64,000 bases of DNA from Cellulosimicrobium composti (GTDB taxonomy: Bacteria; Actinomycetota; Actinomycetes; Actinomycetales; Cellulomonadaceae). Shown piece by piece: positions 16,272-25,377 of the stretch; positions within the stretch are counted from its first letter, which is position 1, and each line of letters starts with the position of its first letter. The translations under genes and the position numbers were made by a program. The stretch lies in the NCBI RefSeq assembly GCF_009711085.1, contig NZ_WMKA01000010.1, positions 1 through 64,000 of the forward strand, read 5' to 3'. A model generated the notes under the pieces. It did not search any database. It saw only the letters and a program-made list of their open reading frames with translations, and had not been told where the DNA came from.

Positions 16272-16318
16272 CGTACGCCGTACCGAAATGGACGAATCAC
16301 GCTAGCATACGGTGTACG
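16272..16318. promoter_or_regulatory. Inverted TetR operator pair between ABC genes and tetR
   Basis: CGTACGCCGTA (16272-16282) and TACGGTGTACG (16308-16318) are inverted copies that agree at 10 of 11 positions. Each is also a short dyad around TAC-N3-GTA. A -10-like TAGCAT (16303-16308) overlaps the second copy. The sites lie between the divergent exporter operon and the TetR gene and probably let TetR repress both. Confidence 0.6.
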
Positions 16319-16366
16319 GGAATAGGCAAGCCTTCGTCCGGGCCGGAAGTCGGGGAGGATACGCAC

Positions 16367-17314
16367 GTGACGACCGACCGCAGCGACGACCGCGAGGACG
16401 ACCTCGCGGCGTCGGGCACCCCGCAGACCGCCCCGACGAGCCCGGAGCCCGGTGCGCCCGCACGGCCGCGCGGCGTCGTCGCCGCCGCGGACGCGGGCGT
16501 CGCGTCGGCCGTGCAGGCCGCCGAGCACGCGCGGGCCCAGTTCACCGAGGTCGTCCGCACGCCCGAGATCACGCGCCGCCTCGCGCTCCTGTGGGACCCG
16601 CCCGCACCCGCGACGCGCGGGCGCAAGCCGCGCCTCACGCTCGACGACGTCGTGCGCGCCGGGATCGCCGTCGCGCAGGAGGGCGGCCTCGACGCGCTGT
16701 CCATGCGCCGCGTCGCGACCGAGCTCGGCGTCGGCGCCATGTCGCTCTACACGTACGTGCCCGGGCGCACCGAGCTCGTGGACCTCATGATCGACCGCGC
16801 CTACGGCGAGCTCGACCTGCCCGCCGCGGGTGCGCCGTGGCGGCCCGCGCTCGCGCAGTACGCGCACGAGATGTGGGGCCTGTACCAGCGCCACCCCTGG
16901 ATCCTGCAGACCAACATGTGGCGCGCTCCCCTCGCCCCGCACGTGCTCGACGCGCAGGAGGCCGGGCTGCGCACGCTCGTCGACACGGGGCTGTCCGAGG
17001 TCCAGGTCGTCGAGACCCTCGGCCTCGTCGACAACTACGTGCAGGGGCTCGCGCGCGCGAACATCGCCGAGACCGCCGACCGTGACGCGACCGGCATCGG
17101 CAACGACGAGTACTGGACGACGCTCGGAAGCTTCTGGGAGGACTGGTTCGACGTCGAGCGCTACCCGGTCATGACGCGCATCTACGTCGCGGGCGGGTTC
17201 GACGCGCCCCAGGGCCCCCTCGACGCGAGCCTCGACCGCCTCCTCGACGCGGTCGAGATGGCGATCGACCGCGCGAACGCGCAGCGGCCCGCCGAGGACC
17301 CCCGCCCCGGCTGA
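16367..17314 (+). CDS. TetR-family repressor of the ABC exporter
   Basis: This 315-residue protein starts at GTG 16367 with GGGGAGG upstream. A long N-terminal extension precedes the TetR DNA-binding domain at about residues 85-135 (LTLDDVVRAGIAVAQEGGLDALSMRRVATELGVG and MSLYTYVPGRTEL, split here). The C-terminal part (TetR_C type, YQRHPWILQTNMWR) binds the inducer. It is divergent from the DrrAB-type exporter, the standard arrangement for a drug-responsive pump. Confidence 0.87.
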   Translation: MTTDRSDDREDDLAASGTPQTAPTSPEPGAPARPRGVVAAADAGVASAVQAAEHARAQFTEVVRTPEITRRLALLWDPPAPATRGRKPRLTLDDVVRAGIAVAQEGGLDALSMRRVATELGVGAMSLYTYVPGRTELVDLMIDRAYGELDLPAAGAPWRPALAQYAHEMWGLYQRHPWILQTNMWRAPLAPHVLDAQEAGLRTLVDTGLSEVQVVETLGLVDNYVQGLARANIAETADRDATGIGNDEYWTTLGSFWEDWFDVERYPVMTRIYVAGGFDAPQGPLDASLDRLLDAVEMAIDRANAQRPAEDPRPG

Positions 17315-17347
17315 CGTGCGGCCGCGTCCCCTGGCAGGATCGACCCC

Positions 17348-19042
17348 ATGGATCCCCGCGCCGGCACGCCCGCCCAGCCCAGCGACCTCATCGACGTCGA
17401 CGCCGTGGTCGGCGCGTACTACGACCTCACGCCCGACGTCGACGACCCGGCCCAGAAGGTCGTGTTCGGCACGTCCGGCCACCGCGGGTCGAGCCTGGAC
17501 CACGCGTTCAACGAGGCGCACATCGTCGCGATCACCGCGGCGATCGTCGAGTACCGCCGCTCGCAGGGCACGGACGGTCCGCTGTTCATCGGGCGCGACA
17601 CCCACGCGCTGTCGCTCCCGGCGTGGCAGACCGCGCTCGAGGTCCTCGCCGCCGCCGGCGTCGAGACGTACGTCGACGCGCGCGACTCGTTCACCCCGAC
17701 GCCCGCCGTCTCGCAGTCGATCCTCCTGCACAACGAGGCGACGACGGTCGACGGCGTCCGCACCACCGGCCCCGGCCTCGCGGACGGGATCGTCGTCACG
17801 CCGTCGCACAACCCGCCGCGCGACGGCGGCTTCAAGTACAACCCGCCGCACGGCGGCCCCGCCGGGTCCGAGGCGACCGGCTGGATCGCGGACCGTGCGA
17901 ACGAGATCCTGCGCACGGGCATCGCGAGCGTGCCGCGCGTGCCGCTGACCCAGGCGCTCACGTCCGAGCACGTGCACAAGCACGACTTCCTCACCACGTA
18001 CGTCGACGACCTCGCGAACGTCCTCGACCTCGACGCGATCCGCGACTCCGGCGTGCGGATCGGGGCCGACCCGCTGGGCGGCGCGTCCGTCGAGTACTGG
18101 GGCGAGATCGGCGAGCGGTACGGGCTCGACCTCACGGTCGTCAACCCGCAGGTCGACCCGCGCTGGGCGTTCATGACGCTCGACTGGGACGGCAAGATCC
18201 GCATGGACTGCTCGTCGCCGTACGCGATGGCGTCGCTCGTGGCGGGCATGACCGGCGAGTCGGGGAACGCGGAGGGCGGCGCGCCGTTCGACGTCGCGAC
18301 CGGGAACGACGCCGACTCCGACCGCCACGGGATCGTCACGCCCGACGCCGGGCTCATGAACCCCAACCACTACCTCGCCGTCGCGATCCAGTACCTCTAC
18401 GGCGGCGCGCGCGAGGGCTGGCGCGACGACGCGGCGATCGGCAAGACGCTCGTGTCGTCGGCGCTCGTCGACCGGGTCGCGGGCGGGCTGGGTCGCCGGC
18501 TCGTCGAGGTCCCCGTCGGGTTCAAGTGGTTCGTGCCCGGCCTGCTCGACGGGACGGTCGGGTTCGGCGGCGAGGAGTCCGCGGGGGCGTCGTTCCTGCG
18601 CACGGACGGCCGCGTGTGGTCGACCGACAAGGACGGGCTCCTGCTCGCGCTCCTCGCGTCCGAGATCATCGCGACGACGGGCCGCAGCCCCTCCGAGCAC
18701 CACCGCGACCTCGTCGAGCGCTACGGCGAGTCCTGGTACGCGCGGGTCGACGCCCCCGCGACGCTCGAGGAGAAGGCGACGCTGGGCAGGCTGTCGCCGG
18801 AGCAGGTCACCGCGACCGAGCTCGCGGGCGAGCCGATCACCGCGAAGCTCACCAACGCGCCCGGCAACGACGCCGCGATCGGCGGGCTCAAGGTGACGAC
18901 CGAGAACGCGTGGTTCGCGGCCCGGCCGTCGGGCACGGAGAACGTGTACAAGATCTACGCCGAGTCGTTCGTCTCCGCAGAGCACCTCACCCAGGTCCAG
19001 GCCGAGGCGAAGGACGTCGTCTCCGCCGCCCTCGGAGGCTGA
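17348..19042 (+). CDS. pgm: Phosphoglucomutase (alpha-D-glucose 1-phosphate specific)
   Basis: Interconverts glucose 1-phosphate and glucose 6-phosphate, linking glycogen and cell-wall sugar synthesis to glycolysis. The 564-residue protein has the four mutase segments: [10 protein letters not shown] near the N-terminus, the phosphoserine loop [16 protein letters not shown], the metal loop [10 protein letters not shown] and the sugar loop GGEESAG, ending in the phosphate-binding [12 protein letters not shown]. Length and motifs match PgmA of the phosphohexomutase superfamily. CAGGAT seven bases before the ATG suggests leaderless transcription. A repeat cluster and terminator follow the stop. 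Confidence 0.95.
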   Translation: MDPRAGTPAQPSDLIDVDAVVGAYYDLTPDVDDPAQKVVFGTSGHRGSSLDHAFNEAHIVAITAAIVEYRRSQGTDGPLFIGRDTHALSLPAWQTALEVLAAAGVETYVDARDSFTPTPAVSQSILLHNEATTVDGVRTTGPGLADGIVVTPSHNPPRDGGFKYNPPHGGPAGSEATGWIADRANEILRTGIASVPRVPLTQALTSEHVHKHDFLTTYVDDLANVLDLDAIRDSGVRIGADPLGGASVEYWGEIGERYGLDLTVVNPQVDPRWAFMTLDWDGKIRMDCSSPYAMASLVAGMTGESGNAEGGAPFDVATGNDADSDRHGIVTPDAGLMNPNHYLAVAIQYLYGGAREGWRDDAAIGKTLVSSALVDRVAGGLGRRLVEVPVGFKWFVPGLLDGTVGFGGEESAGASFLRTDGRVWSTDKDGLLLALLASEIIATTGRSPSEHHRDLVERYGESWYARVDAPATLEEKATLGRLSPEQVTATELAGEPITAKLTNAPGNDAAIGGLKVTTENAWFAARPSGTENVYKIYAESFVSAEHLTQVQAEAKDVVSAALGG

Positions 19043-19049
19043 CCTCCCT

Positions 19050-19122
19050 GCCGAGGGAGAACCCTGGTTCTCCCTCGGCGAACCGCGGTTCTCTCTCGGC
19101 AGGACCAGGGTTCTCCCTCGGC
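19050..19122. repeat. Cluster of 14-bp repeats forming nested hairpins
   Basis: GGTTCTCCCTCGGC occurs at 19066-19079 and 19109-19122, with a one-base variant (GGTTCTCTCTCGGC) at 19087-19100, so the spacing is 21-22 bp. An inverted copy, GCCGAGGGAGAACC, stands at 19050-19063 and forms a perfect hairpin with the first unit. The cluster lies between the convergent pgm and MFS genes. Confidence 0.85.
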
Positions 19123-19146
19123 GCGGTGGGCCGGCTGGCCCACCGC
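19123..19146 (-). terminator. Terminator hairpin between pgm and the MFS gene
   Basis: GCGGTGGGCC (19123-19132) and GGCCCACCGC (19137-19146) form a perfect 10-bp stem with a GGCT loop. It ends one base from the stop of the minus-strand MFS gene and may serve both convergent genes. There is no T-run, as is usual in high-GC actinobacteria. Confidence 0.65.
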
Positions 19147-19147
19147 C

Positions 19148-20562
19148 TCACGCGACCGCCCTGACTCCCGCCGCGGCGCGGCGCGCGACGATCGTCCCGA
19201 CGAGGGAGACACCGGCGAACGTGAGCATGAGCAGCTGGGCGGACCGGACGAGGTCGGGTGTCCCGAGGTTCACGAGGACGCCGGCGAGGGCGGCGCTCAG
19301 CGCCGTCGCGATGAGGAAGACGGTGTTGACCGCGGCCGCGGCCTTGGCACCCTCCTCCTCGCCGACCGTGCTCCCCAGCGCGGCGACCGTCAGGTGCGGG
19401 AACCCGAGCCCGATCCCGGCTCCCGCGAGGAAGAGCGTCACGAACCAGAGGGCGATCACCGTGCCCGACGGCCCGTCGTGATGGAGCAACCCGTACGCGG
19501 TGAGACCGAGCGCGACCACCAGCGGGCCCACCGTGATCAGGCCCCGCCGCGCCCGGACCGTCGTGGCGTTCGCGGTGACCATCTGGGTCACGGACCAGCC
19601 GAGCGAGAGGGCCGCCCCGAGCAGTCCCGCGACGAGCGGACCGAGTCCTCCGATCTCCTGCCCGAAGAGCGGGATGAACGCCTCGGTGCCGATGCCGAAC
19701 GCGAGGACTGCGACGGTGAGGTAGACCCAGCGCAGCGAGGACCCGTGCGCGAACGTGACCTGGGGCAGGATCCCGCTGCGCCCGCTCCGCTCGTGACGGA
19801 CGAACCACACGCCGAGCACGACCCCGACGACGAGCGCCGCCGCGGTCGCGACTCCGGAGGGCACGACGCTCGCGACGCCCACCGCTGCGACGGCGCTCGC
19901 GAGCAGCACGAGCGACGCCCACGGCACCGACTCGCTGGAGCGGCTCCGCGCCGTCCGCGGCATCGAGCGGACGACGAGCACGCACACGAGCGCCGCGACG
20001 ACCGCGAGGCTGACGAACGCGGCGCGCCAGGCGCCGACCTGCCCGAACCCGCCTCCCACGACCGGCCCGACGATGTTCCCGACGCCCCACATGGCCGAGA
20101 CGAGCGCCGCGGCGCGGGCCCAGAGCCGCGCGGGCAAGGCTCGTTGGATCAGGGCGTACCCCAGGCCGGCCAGCAGCCCTCCGCCGAGCCCTTGCACCGT
20201 GCGGCCGAGCAGCAGGACGAGCATCGACGGGCTGGCCGCGCACAGCAGCGACCCCAGCGCGAACAGCCCGAGCGCGAGCAGGTACGCCCGGACGGCGCCC
20301 TGCTGCGTGAGGACCCTGCTGACGAGCATGGAGGTGACGACGGAGGCCAGCAGGAAGGTCGTCATCGTCCAGGCGTAGAACTCGGCACCGCCGATCTCGG
20401 CGACGATCGTCGGGAGCAGGCTCGTCGTGAGGTAGACGTTGCTCGCCTCCAGCAGACGCCGCCCGCGAGCACCGCCGCGACGGGGGCGTACCGCCCGCCC
20501 AGCAGCTCGCGCCACGTGCCTGCCGTCCCCGTGTCCTGCCGGTCCTGCTCGGTCTGGGTCAT
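19148..20562 (-). pseudogene. SoxR-linked MFS efflux pump, frameshifted near its start
   Basis: The first 36 residues (MTQTEQDRQDTG to VLAGGV) read from ATG 20562 in one frame. The rest (LLEASNVYLTTSLLPTIV onward, with helices to VGTIVARRAAA) is in another. The frames meet at about 20455, where one missing base turns GTG CTG CTG into GTCTGCTG. Restoring it gives a drug-type MFS transporter of about 470 residues. It is divergent from soxR and has a SoxR-type promoter, so it would be a redox-drug-induced pump. The indel may be a real mutation or an assembly error. Confidence 0.75.
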
Positions 20563-20637
20563 CTCGGGCCGTCCTCTCGCCACGTCCGGTCGGGGCGTAC
20601 GCCCCCCTGCGGGCGCCCCGGTGGACGACCCGCCGCG

Positions 20638-20668
20638 ACGCTAATACCTCGAGTAAACTTGAGGTCAA
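20638..20668 (-). promoter_or_regulatory. SoxR box in a 19-bp-spacer promoter
   Basis: CCTCGAGTAAACTTGAGG (20647-20664) differs at two positions from the SoxR site CCTCAAGTTAACTTGAGG. On the minus strand TTGACC (20668-20663) and TAGCGT (20643-20638) flank a 19-bp spacer that contains most of the box, the geometry of SoxR-activated promoters. It drives the MFS gene; soxR starts 12 bp away on the other side. Confidence 0.9.
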
Positions 20669-20679
20669 GGGAGGTATCC

Positions 20680-21120
20680 GTGTCGCTCGAACCCGACGAT
20701 CTCCTCGCTGTCGGCGAGGTCGCGCGCCGCACGGGCGTCGCCGTGTCAGCGCTGCACTACTACGAGCAGCTCGGCCTCATCGCCTCGACCCGCACGGCCG
20801 GCAACCAGCGCCGCTACCCCCGGCACATGCTCCGGCGCATCTCGCTCGTCGTCGTCGCGAAACGGCTCGGCATACCCCTCGCCGACGTCCAGGAGGTCTT
20901 CACCAGCCTCCCGCTGGACCACCCGCCGTCGCAGCGCGACTGGCGGCGCGTGGCCAAGCTCTGGAACGACCAGCTCGAGCTGCGGCGCACCCAGATCGAC
21001 CACCTGCAGCGCGAGCTGACCGGCTGCATCGGTTGCGGCTGCCTCTCGCTCAAGGCGTGCCGCCTGCTCAACCCCGAGGACGCACTCGGCTCGGACGGTC
21101 CGGGGCCCCGGCGCATCTGA
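20680..21120 (+). CDS. soxR: Redox-sensing transcriptional activator SoxR
   Basis: SoxR is a MerR-family dimer whose 2Fe-2S cluster is oxidised by redox-cycling compounds, switching on the adjacent promoter. The 146-residue protein starts at GTG 20680 after GGGAGG. It has the winged-helix motif LLAVGEVARRTGVAVSALHY, a coiled coil (WNDQLELRRTQIDHLQREL) and the cluster motif CIGCGCLSLKAC with Cys116, Cys119, Cys121 and Cys127 in the exact CX2CXCX5C spacing. In actinobacteria SoxR usually controls efflux and redox genes directly, without soxS; here the target is the divergent MFS pump. Confidence 0.95.
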   Translation: MSLEPDDLLAVGEVARRTGVAVSALHYYEQLGLIASTRTAGNQRRYPRHMLRRISLVVVAKRLGIPLADVQEVFTSLPLDHPPSQRDWRRVAKLWNDQLELRRTQIDHLQRELTGCIGCGCLSLKACRLLNPEDALGSDGPGPRRI

Positions 21121-21158
21121 GCGTCCGGGAGCACCGGGTCCACGGCCCTGAACCATGC

Positions 21159-21182
21159 GCCGCACCGGTCGAGCGGTGCGGC
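21159..21182. terminator. Bidirectional terminator between soxR and the Sdh/Frd genes
   Basis: GCCGCACCG (21159-21167) and CGGTGCGGC (21174-21182) form a perfect 9-bp stem with a 6-base loop, between the converging soxR and iron-sulfur subunit genes. Confidence 0.6.
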
Positions 21183-21202
21183 CGACGGTCGCGCCGGGCG
21201 AC

Positions 21203-22060
21203 TCACCCGCGCCGACTGCGAGCGTCCCACGTCTCGGTCGCGACGCGCTGGGCGTCGCGGAGCGCGCGGGCCGGGTCGACGCCCTTGGGGCAGACCTGGG
21301 TGCACGCGCCGACCTGGATGCAGGGCCAGGCGCCGAACTCGGTGTCGAGGACGTCGGCGCGGTCGAGCTCGCCCGCGTCGCGCGAGTCCTCGTCCCAGCG
21401 GCGCGCCGTCGCGACGACGGCCGGGCCGAGGAAGTCCGGCGCCACGTCGAGCTGCGGGCACGCGGCGTAGCAGAGCATGCAGTCGATGCACTCGGCGAAG
21501 CCCTTGAACGCGGCGAGCTCGCCCGGCGTCTGCCGGTGGCCCGACGCCGGTCCGTGCGCCCGCAGCGCGTCGCTGTCGTCCGCCGTCGCTGGGTCCGCGG
21601 CGTCGTCGCCGGCGCCCGACCCGGCTACGGGCGCGGGCGCGTCGACGAGTGGGAGGCGCGTGGCGCCGTCGGGCACGAGCCAGGGCTGGACGGTGGCGAG
21701 CTTGCCGAGGAAGGCGTCGGTGTCGACGACGAGGTCGCGGAGCACCTCGGCGTGCGCGAGCGGCTCGACGACGAGGCCGGACGTGCGGTAGCCGCGCACG
21801 AACGTCTCGCACCCGAGCACCGGGCGGCCGTTCACCATGACGCCGCAGCTCCCGCAGACCGCCATCTTGCACGACCACCGGAACGTCAGCGTGGGGTCCG
21901 CGTGGTCCTTGACCCACTGCAGCGCGTCGAGCACGGACGTGCGGTCGTCGTAGGGCACGTCGAACACGTCGCGCCGCCCCGTGTCGGCGCCATCGACCGA
22001 CGTCCGCGCGACCTCCAGCCGCACCGTCCGCGCCTCCACCGGCAGGTCTGCCTCGCTCAC
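21203..22060 (-). CDS. Succinate dehydrogenase/fumarate reductase Fe-S subunit
   Basis: This 285-residue electron-transfer subunit has a plant-type ferredoxin domain with CKMAVCGSCGVMVNGRPVLGC (2Fe-2S), then CIDCMLCYAACPQL and CIQVGACTQVCPKG for the 4Fe-4S and 3Fe-4S clusters. An unusually long Ala/Asp-rich linker of about 35 residues separates the domains. The GTG at 22060 overlaps the flavoprotein stop by 4 bp. It would carry electrons between the FAD subunit and a quinone-binding membrane anchor, but no anchor gene lies downstream: the next gene is soxR, converging. Confidence 0.92.
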   Translation of the reverse strand: MSEADLPVEARTVRLEVARTSVDGADTGRRDVFDVPYDDRTSVLDALQWVKDHADPTLTFRWSCKMAVCGSCGVMVNGRPVLGCETFVRGYRTSGLVVEPLAHAEVLRDLVVDTDAFLGKLATVQPWLVPDGATRLPLVDAPAPVAGSGAGDDAADPATADDSDALRAHGPASGHRQTPGELAAFKGFAECIDCMLCYAACPQLDVAPDFLGPAVVATARRWDEDSRDAGELDRADVLDTEFGAWPCIQVGACTQVCPKGVDPARALRDAQRVATETWDARSRRG

Positions 22061-23934
22061 GAACCCGCTCCCCTCTCCGCCGAGAACGACATGGGGGTCG
22101 TTATCGGTCTCTTTCCGGCGCTCATGTCGTGTTCGGCGCCCACGGGGACGTGCGCCACCTCGATCGTTCCGCCCGCGTCCAGCCGGACCTCCGAGTGGCG
22201 CGGCACGTCGTCGACGTCCGGGAAGTCGAGGCGCTGGTGCGCGCCGCGGGACTCCTCGCGCGCGAGCGCGGCGGCGACGGTCGCGTGCGCGACGAGCAGG
22301 GTCGCGCCGAGCTCGACGGTCGTGGCCCAGTCGGTGTTGAGCACGGCGCTCGTGTCGACGACGCGCACGGCGGCGTACCGCGCGCGCAGGTCCTCGACGG
22401 TCGCGAGCGCCCGCCGCAGCCCGTCGGCGTCGCGGTAGATCCCGGCGTCGGCGTCGAGCACGCGGCCGAGCTCGGCCCGGATCGCGGCCGGCGGCTCGGT
22501 GCCGCGCCCACGCATCGCGAGGTAGCCGTCGGCGATCTCGGCGGCGCGGTCGACGACCTGGCCGTCCGCGGACGCCGGGCCGACGCCGGCCCCCGCGCCG
22601 GCCGCGCCGCCGTCGGCCCCGAGGTGCCCGGCCTCGCGTGACCACGCGAGTGCGGCCTCCCCCGCCGCGCGCCCGACGACGAGCGTCTCGACGAGCGAGT
22701 TGGACCCGAGCCGGTTGGCGCCGTGCAGGCCGGTGGACGCGCACTCCCCCGCCGCGAACAGCCCGGCGACGGAGGTGGCGCCGCGCGCGTCGGTGCGGAC
22801 GCCGCCCATCGTGTAGTGGGCCGTGGGGCGCACGGGGACGGGCTCGGTCGCGGGGTCGACGCCCGCGAACTGCTTCGCGAGGCCCGTGACGAGCGGGAGC
22901 CGCTCCGCGAGCCGCGCGGCGCCGAGGTGCCGCAGGTCGAGGAGCACGACGCCGCCGTCGGGCGTGGGGATCGTGCGGCCGTCGCGGTCGGCGTGCCAGA
23001 ACGCCTGCGACAGCCGGTCGCGCGGCCCGAGCTCCATCGTGCGCGGCACGGGCGCCCCGACGGGCGTCTCGGGCCCGAGGCCGTAGTCGGCGAGGTAGCG
23101 GCGACCCTCGGCGTCGAGCAGCACCCCGCCCTCGCCGCGCGCGGCCTCGGTGAGGAGGATGCCGCTGCCCGGGAGACCGGTCGGGTGGAACTGGAGGAAC
23201 TCCATGTCGCGCAGCGGCACGCCCGCCCGCAGCGCCATCGCGGTGCCGTCGCCCGTGCAGATGCCCGCGTTCGTGCTGGTCCCCCACGCCCGCGCCGAGC
23301 CGCCTGTGGCGAGCACCACGGCGGGCGCCTCCAGGAGCAGCGGCTCGCCGCGGTGCTGGTCGTGCACGACGACGCCGCGCACCCGCGCGTCCGGCCCGCC
23401 CGGGTCGTCGACCACGAGGTCGAGCACGTGGTGCTCGTCGTACCGGCGCACGGGGCCGTCGGGACCGGAGTACCGCAGCGACGTCTGGAACAGGGTGTGC
23501 AGCAGGTGGAAGCCCGTCTTGTCCGCGGCGAACCACGTCCGCGCGCGGCTCATGCCGCCGAACCGGCGCACCGCCACGTCGCCGTCGTCGGTGCGCGACC
23601 ACGGCAGGCCCCACCGCTCCAGCCGGTACAGCTCGCCCGCCGCGCGCTCGACGACGAACCGCACGGCGTCCTCCTCGCACAGCCCCGCCCCGCCGGCCAC
23701 GGTGTCCGCGACGTGCTGCTCGAGCGAGTCGTCGTCGCCCACGACCCCGGCCGCGCCACCCTCGGCGGCGACGGTGTGCGAGCGCAGGGGGTAGACCTTC
23801 GACACGAGCGCGACGACGGGCGCGCGCCCCTTGTCGCGGGCCGCCGCCTCGGCGACCGCGAGCGCCGCGCTGAGCCCGGCGGCGCCCCCGCCCACGACGA
23901 CCACGTCGGCGCGCTCGACGCGCAGCGCGCTCAC
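22057..23934 (-). CDS. Succinate dehydrogenase/fumarate reductase flavoprotein
   Basis: This 625-residue FAD subunit catalyses succinate/fumarate interconversion. The dinucleotide site is VVVGGGAAGLSAAL, the covalent FAD His lies in RSHTVAAEGGAAG, and the active site includes HPTGLPGSG, TEAARGEGG, AHYTMGG and GLHGANRLGSNSL. It starts at GTG 23934 with GGAG upstream. Only the Fe-S gene accompanies it; the usual cytochrome b anchors are absent from the 3 kb on either side. Nearby nrdDG fits a low-oxygen role as fumarate reductase, but direction cannot be decided from sequence. Confidence 0.93.
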   Translation of the reverse strand: MSALRVERADVVVVGGGAAGLSAALAVAEAAARDKGRAPVVALVSKVYPLRSHTVAAEGGAAGVVGDDDSLEQHVADTVAGGAGLCEEDAVRFVVERAAGELYRLERWGLPWSRTDDGDVAVRRFGGMSRARTWFAADKTGFHLLHTLFQTSLRYSGPDGPVRRYDEHHVLDLVVDDPGGPDARVRGVVVHDQHRGEPLLLEAPAVVLATGGSARAWGTSTNAGICTGDGTAMALRAGVPLRDMEFLQFHPTGLPGSGILLTEAARGEGGVLLDAEGRRYLADYGLGPETPVGAPVPRTMELGPRDRLSQAFWHADRDGRTIPTPDGGVVLLDLRHLGAARLAERLPLVTGLAKQFAGVDPATEPVPVRPTAHYTMGGVRTDARGATSVAGLFAAGECASTGLHGANRLGSNSLVETLVVGRAAGEAALAWSREAGHLGADGGAAGAGAGVGPASADGQVVDRAAEIADGYLAMRGRGTEPPAAIRAELGRVLDADAGIYRDADGLRRALATVEDLRARYAAVRVVDTSAVLNTDWATTVELGATLLVAHATVAAALAREESRGAHQRLDFPDVDDVPRHSEVRLDAGGTIEVAHVPVGAEHDMSAGKRPITTPMSFSAERGAGS

Positions 23935-24166
23935 CGGCTCCGCTCCCGGCGTCGCGCCGCGGGGCGGGCCGGTCCGGTGCGCGCGGGCGTGGCCGGGGAG
24001 AGGGTGCGGCGAGGCATACGGGAAGGGTCCTCGCGCCCGGACCCTCGCGCAACAGGCGAAGGTCCCGCGTCCGGGCGCGGTCATGGGCACCCCTCCCCAT
24101 CGTGCGCGGCGCGCGCGTCCGGGTATGGTCCGTGCGGCACCCCTCCCCGAACTTCCCGGAGTACTC

Positions 24167-24898
24167 ATGCGTCCCGCCCGTTCCGCCGCCCGCCTGACCG
24201 CCGCCGCCGCGCTCGCGCTCGGCCTCACCGCGTGCACGATCAACGTGGGTGGGGGCTCCCCCGAGACGCCGGCGCCGGAGGAGACGACGGCGGCCGAGGA
24301 GACGGCCCCGGTCGAGGACGCGGAGGAGGTCGACGACGAGGCGGCGGGCGACGCCGGTGCGAGCGGCGAGCTGCCCGACTGGGCGAACCCCGTCACGGAC
24401 CCGGGCGAGCAGATCTCGACGTTCACGGTCGGCGACGTCCGCGTCGACGTCTACCAGGTGGGCGTCACGCAGGCGTCGAAGGACGGCCTCTTCGTCGACC
24501 CCGAGAACAACGAGCCGATCATCGCCGAGGGCGACGACATCGTGTTCGTCAACTACGTCATCACCAACGAGGGCGCGCCGATCGACCTGGGCTCGAGCCT
24601 CGTGAGCATCGACGAGCGCTACGACGACTGGCCGTACATGCAGGGCATGGACACGATCGTCGACGACGCGCTGTACGAGGCGCAGGGCGTGCACGCCGAC
24701 GCGATGCACGACCAGGCGTACCGCGAGCCGACGGTGTACCCGTTCGCGACCGGCCAGTCCTACTCGTACGCGACGAACTTCCGCTACCAGCCGGGCTCGC
24801 CGATCACGTTCGACGCGGTGATCACGCCCGTCGACGCCGAGGGCGAGCTCCTGCACGACGAGCGCATGGAGGGCGAGGGCACCGGCACGATCTCCTGA
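24167..24898 (+). CDS. Secreted lipoprotein with acidic linker, unknown
   Basis: The 243-residue protein has a signal peptide ending in the lipobox LTAC (LALGLTACTINVGG), so it should be anchored to the outer face of the membrane. A Glu/Thr-rich linker (EETTAAEETAPVEDAEEVDDE) follows, then a beta-sandwich-like domain (VFVNYVITNEGAPIDLG, YATNFRYQPG) resembling DUF4352/Ig-like ligand domains. I do not recognise a specific function. The ATG is preceded by GGAG. A strong terminator follows the gene. Confidence 0.75.
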   Translation: MRPARSAARLTAAAALALGLTACTINVGGGSPETPAPEETTAAEETAPVEDAEEVDDEAAGDAGASGELPDWANPVTDPGEQISTFTVGDVRVDVYQVGVTQASKDGLFVDPENNEPIIAEGDDIVFVNYVITNEGAPIDLGSSLVSIDERYDDWPYMQGMDTIVDDALYEAQGVHADAMHDQAYREPTVYPFATGQSYSYATNFRYQPGSPITFDAVITPVDAEGELLHDERMEGEGTGTIS

Positions 24899-24912
24899 CG
24901 CCGCACGCCCCC

Positions 24913-24950
24913 ACCGGGAGCCCTGGTCCTGCGGGACCGGGGCTCCCGGT
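24913..24950. terminator. Strong bidirectional terminator hairpin
   Basis: Arms at 24913-24929 and 24934-24950 pair at 16 of 17 positions around a TGCG loop. It separates the converging lipoprotein and acetyltransferase genes. Confidence 0.8.
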
Positions 24951-24953
24951 CGT

Positions 24954-25259
24954 TCAGCGCGTCGTGAGGTCCTGGTACTCCGGGTGGCGACGGATGTAGG
25001 CCCGGACGAACGGGCACAGCGCGACGACGCGCTCGCCCGACGCCCGCACCGCGTCGAGCGCGCCCGCCGCGAGCGCCGACCCGACCCCGCGCCCCTCGAA
25101 CGCGGGGTCGACCTCCGTGTGCGTGAAGATCACCGTGCCCGGGGTGCGCTCGTAGGCGGCGAACCCGGCCACCGTGCCGTCGTCGGTCCGGGCCTCGAAC
25201 CGGTCGCCCTCGTCGGTCACGGTGACGGTCGAGGCGCTCGGCGCGCTGCTGTCGCTCAT
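24954..25259 (-). CDS. GNAT-related small acetyltransferase (YjdJ type)
   Basis: This 101-residue protein has the minimal GNAT core: FEARTDDGTVAGFAAY, the acetyl-CoA loop FEGRGVGSALAAGAL, and the family ending ALCPFVRAYIRRHPEY, characteristic of the small Gcn5-related YjdJ group (DUF4442-like annotations are wrong for it). The substrate is unknown. The start could be ATG 25259 or 25268. It faces a divergent MFS gene 118 bp away. Confidence 0.8.
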   Translation of the reverse strand: MSDSSAPSASTVTVTDEGDRFEARTDDGTVAGFAAYERTPGTVIFTHTEVDPAFEGRGVGSALAAGALDAVRASGERVVALCPFVRAYIRRHPEYQDLTTR

Positions 25260-25377
25260 GGCGCCCATCGTCGCCGCCGCGCGCCGCGAGGACAACAGCG
25301 CGAGACGGCCGTCACACGACCTGCGGCGCGGGCAATTCGCTACCGGTCGGACGGGTTCTCGGTGGGACACTGGGACG

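Noticed and set aside
15230-18985. Very long minus-strand open frame extending the ABC ATPase upstream
   Set aside because: Everything upstream of 16255 is antisense to TetR and pgm and has no motif; the ATPase starts at GTG 16255 near its operator region.
19050-19122. Possible mini-CRISPR array
   Set aside because: Units are 14 bp with about 8-bp gaps and one is inverted; no cas genes are present. It is a hairpin-forming repeat.
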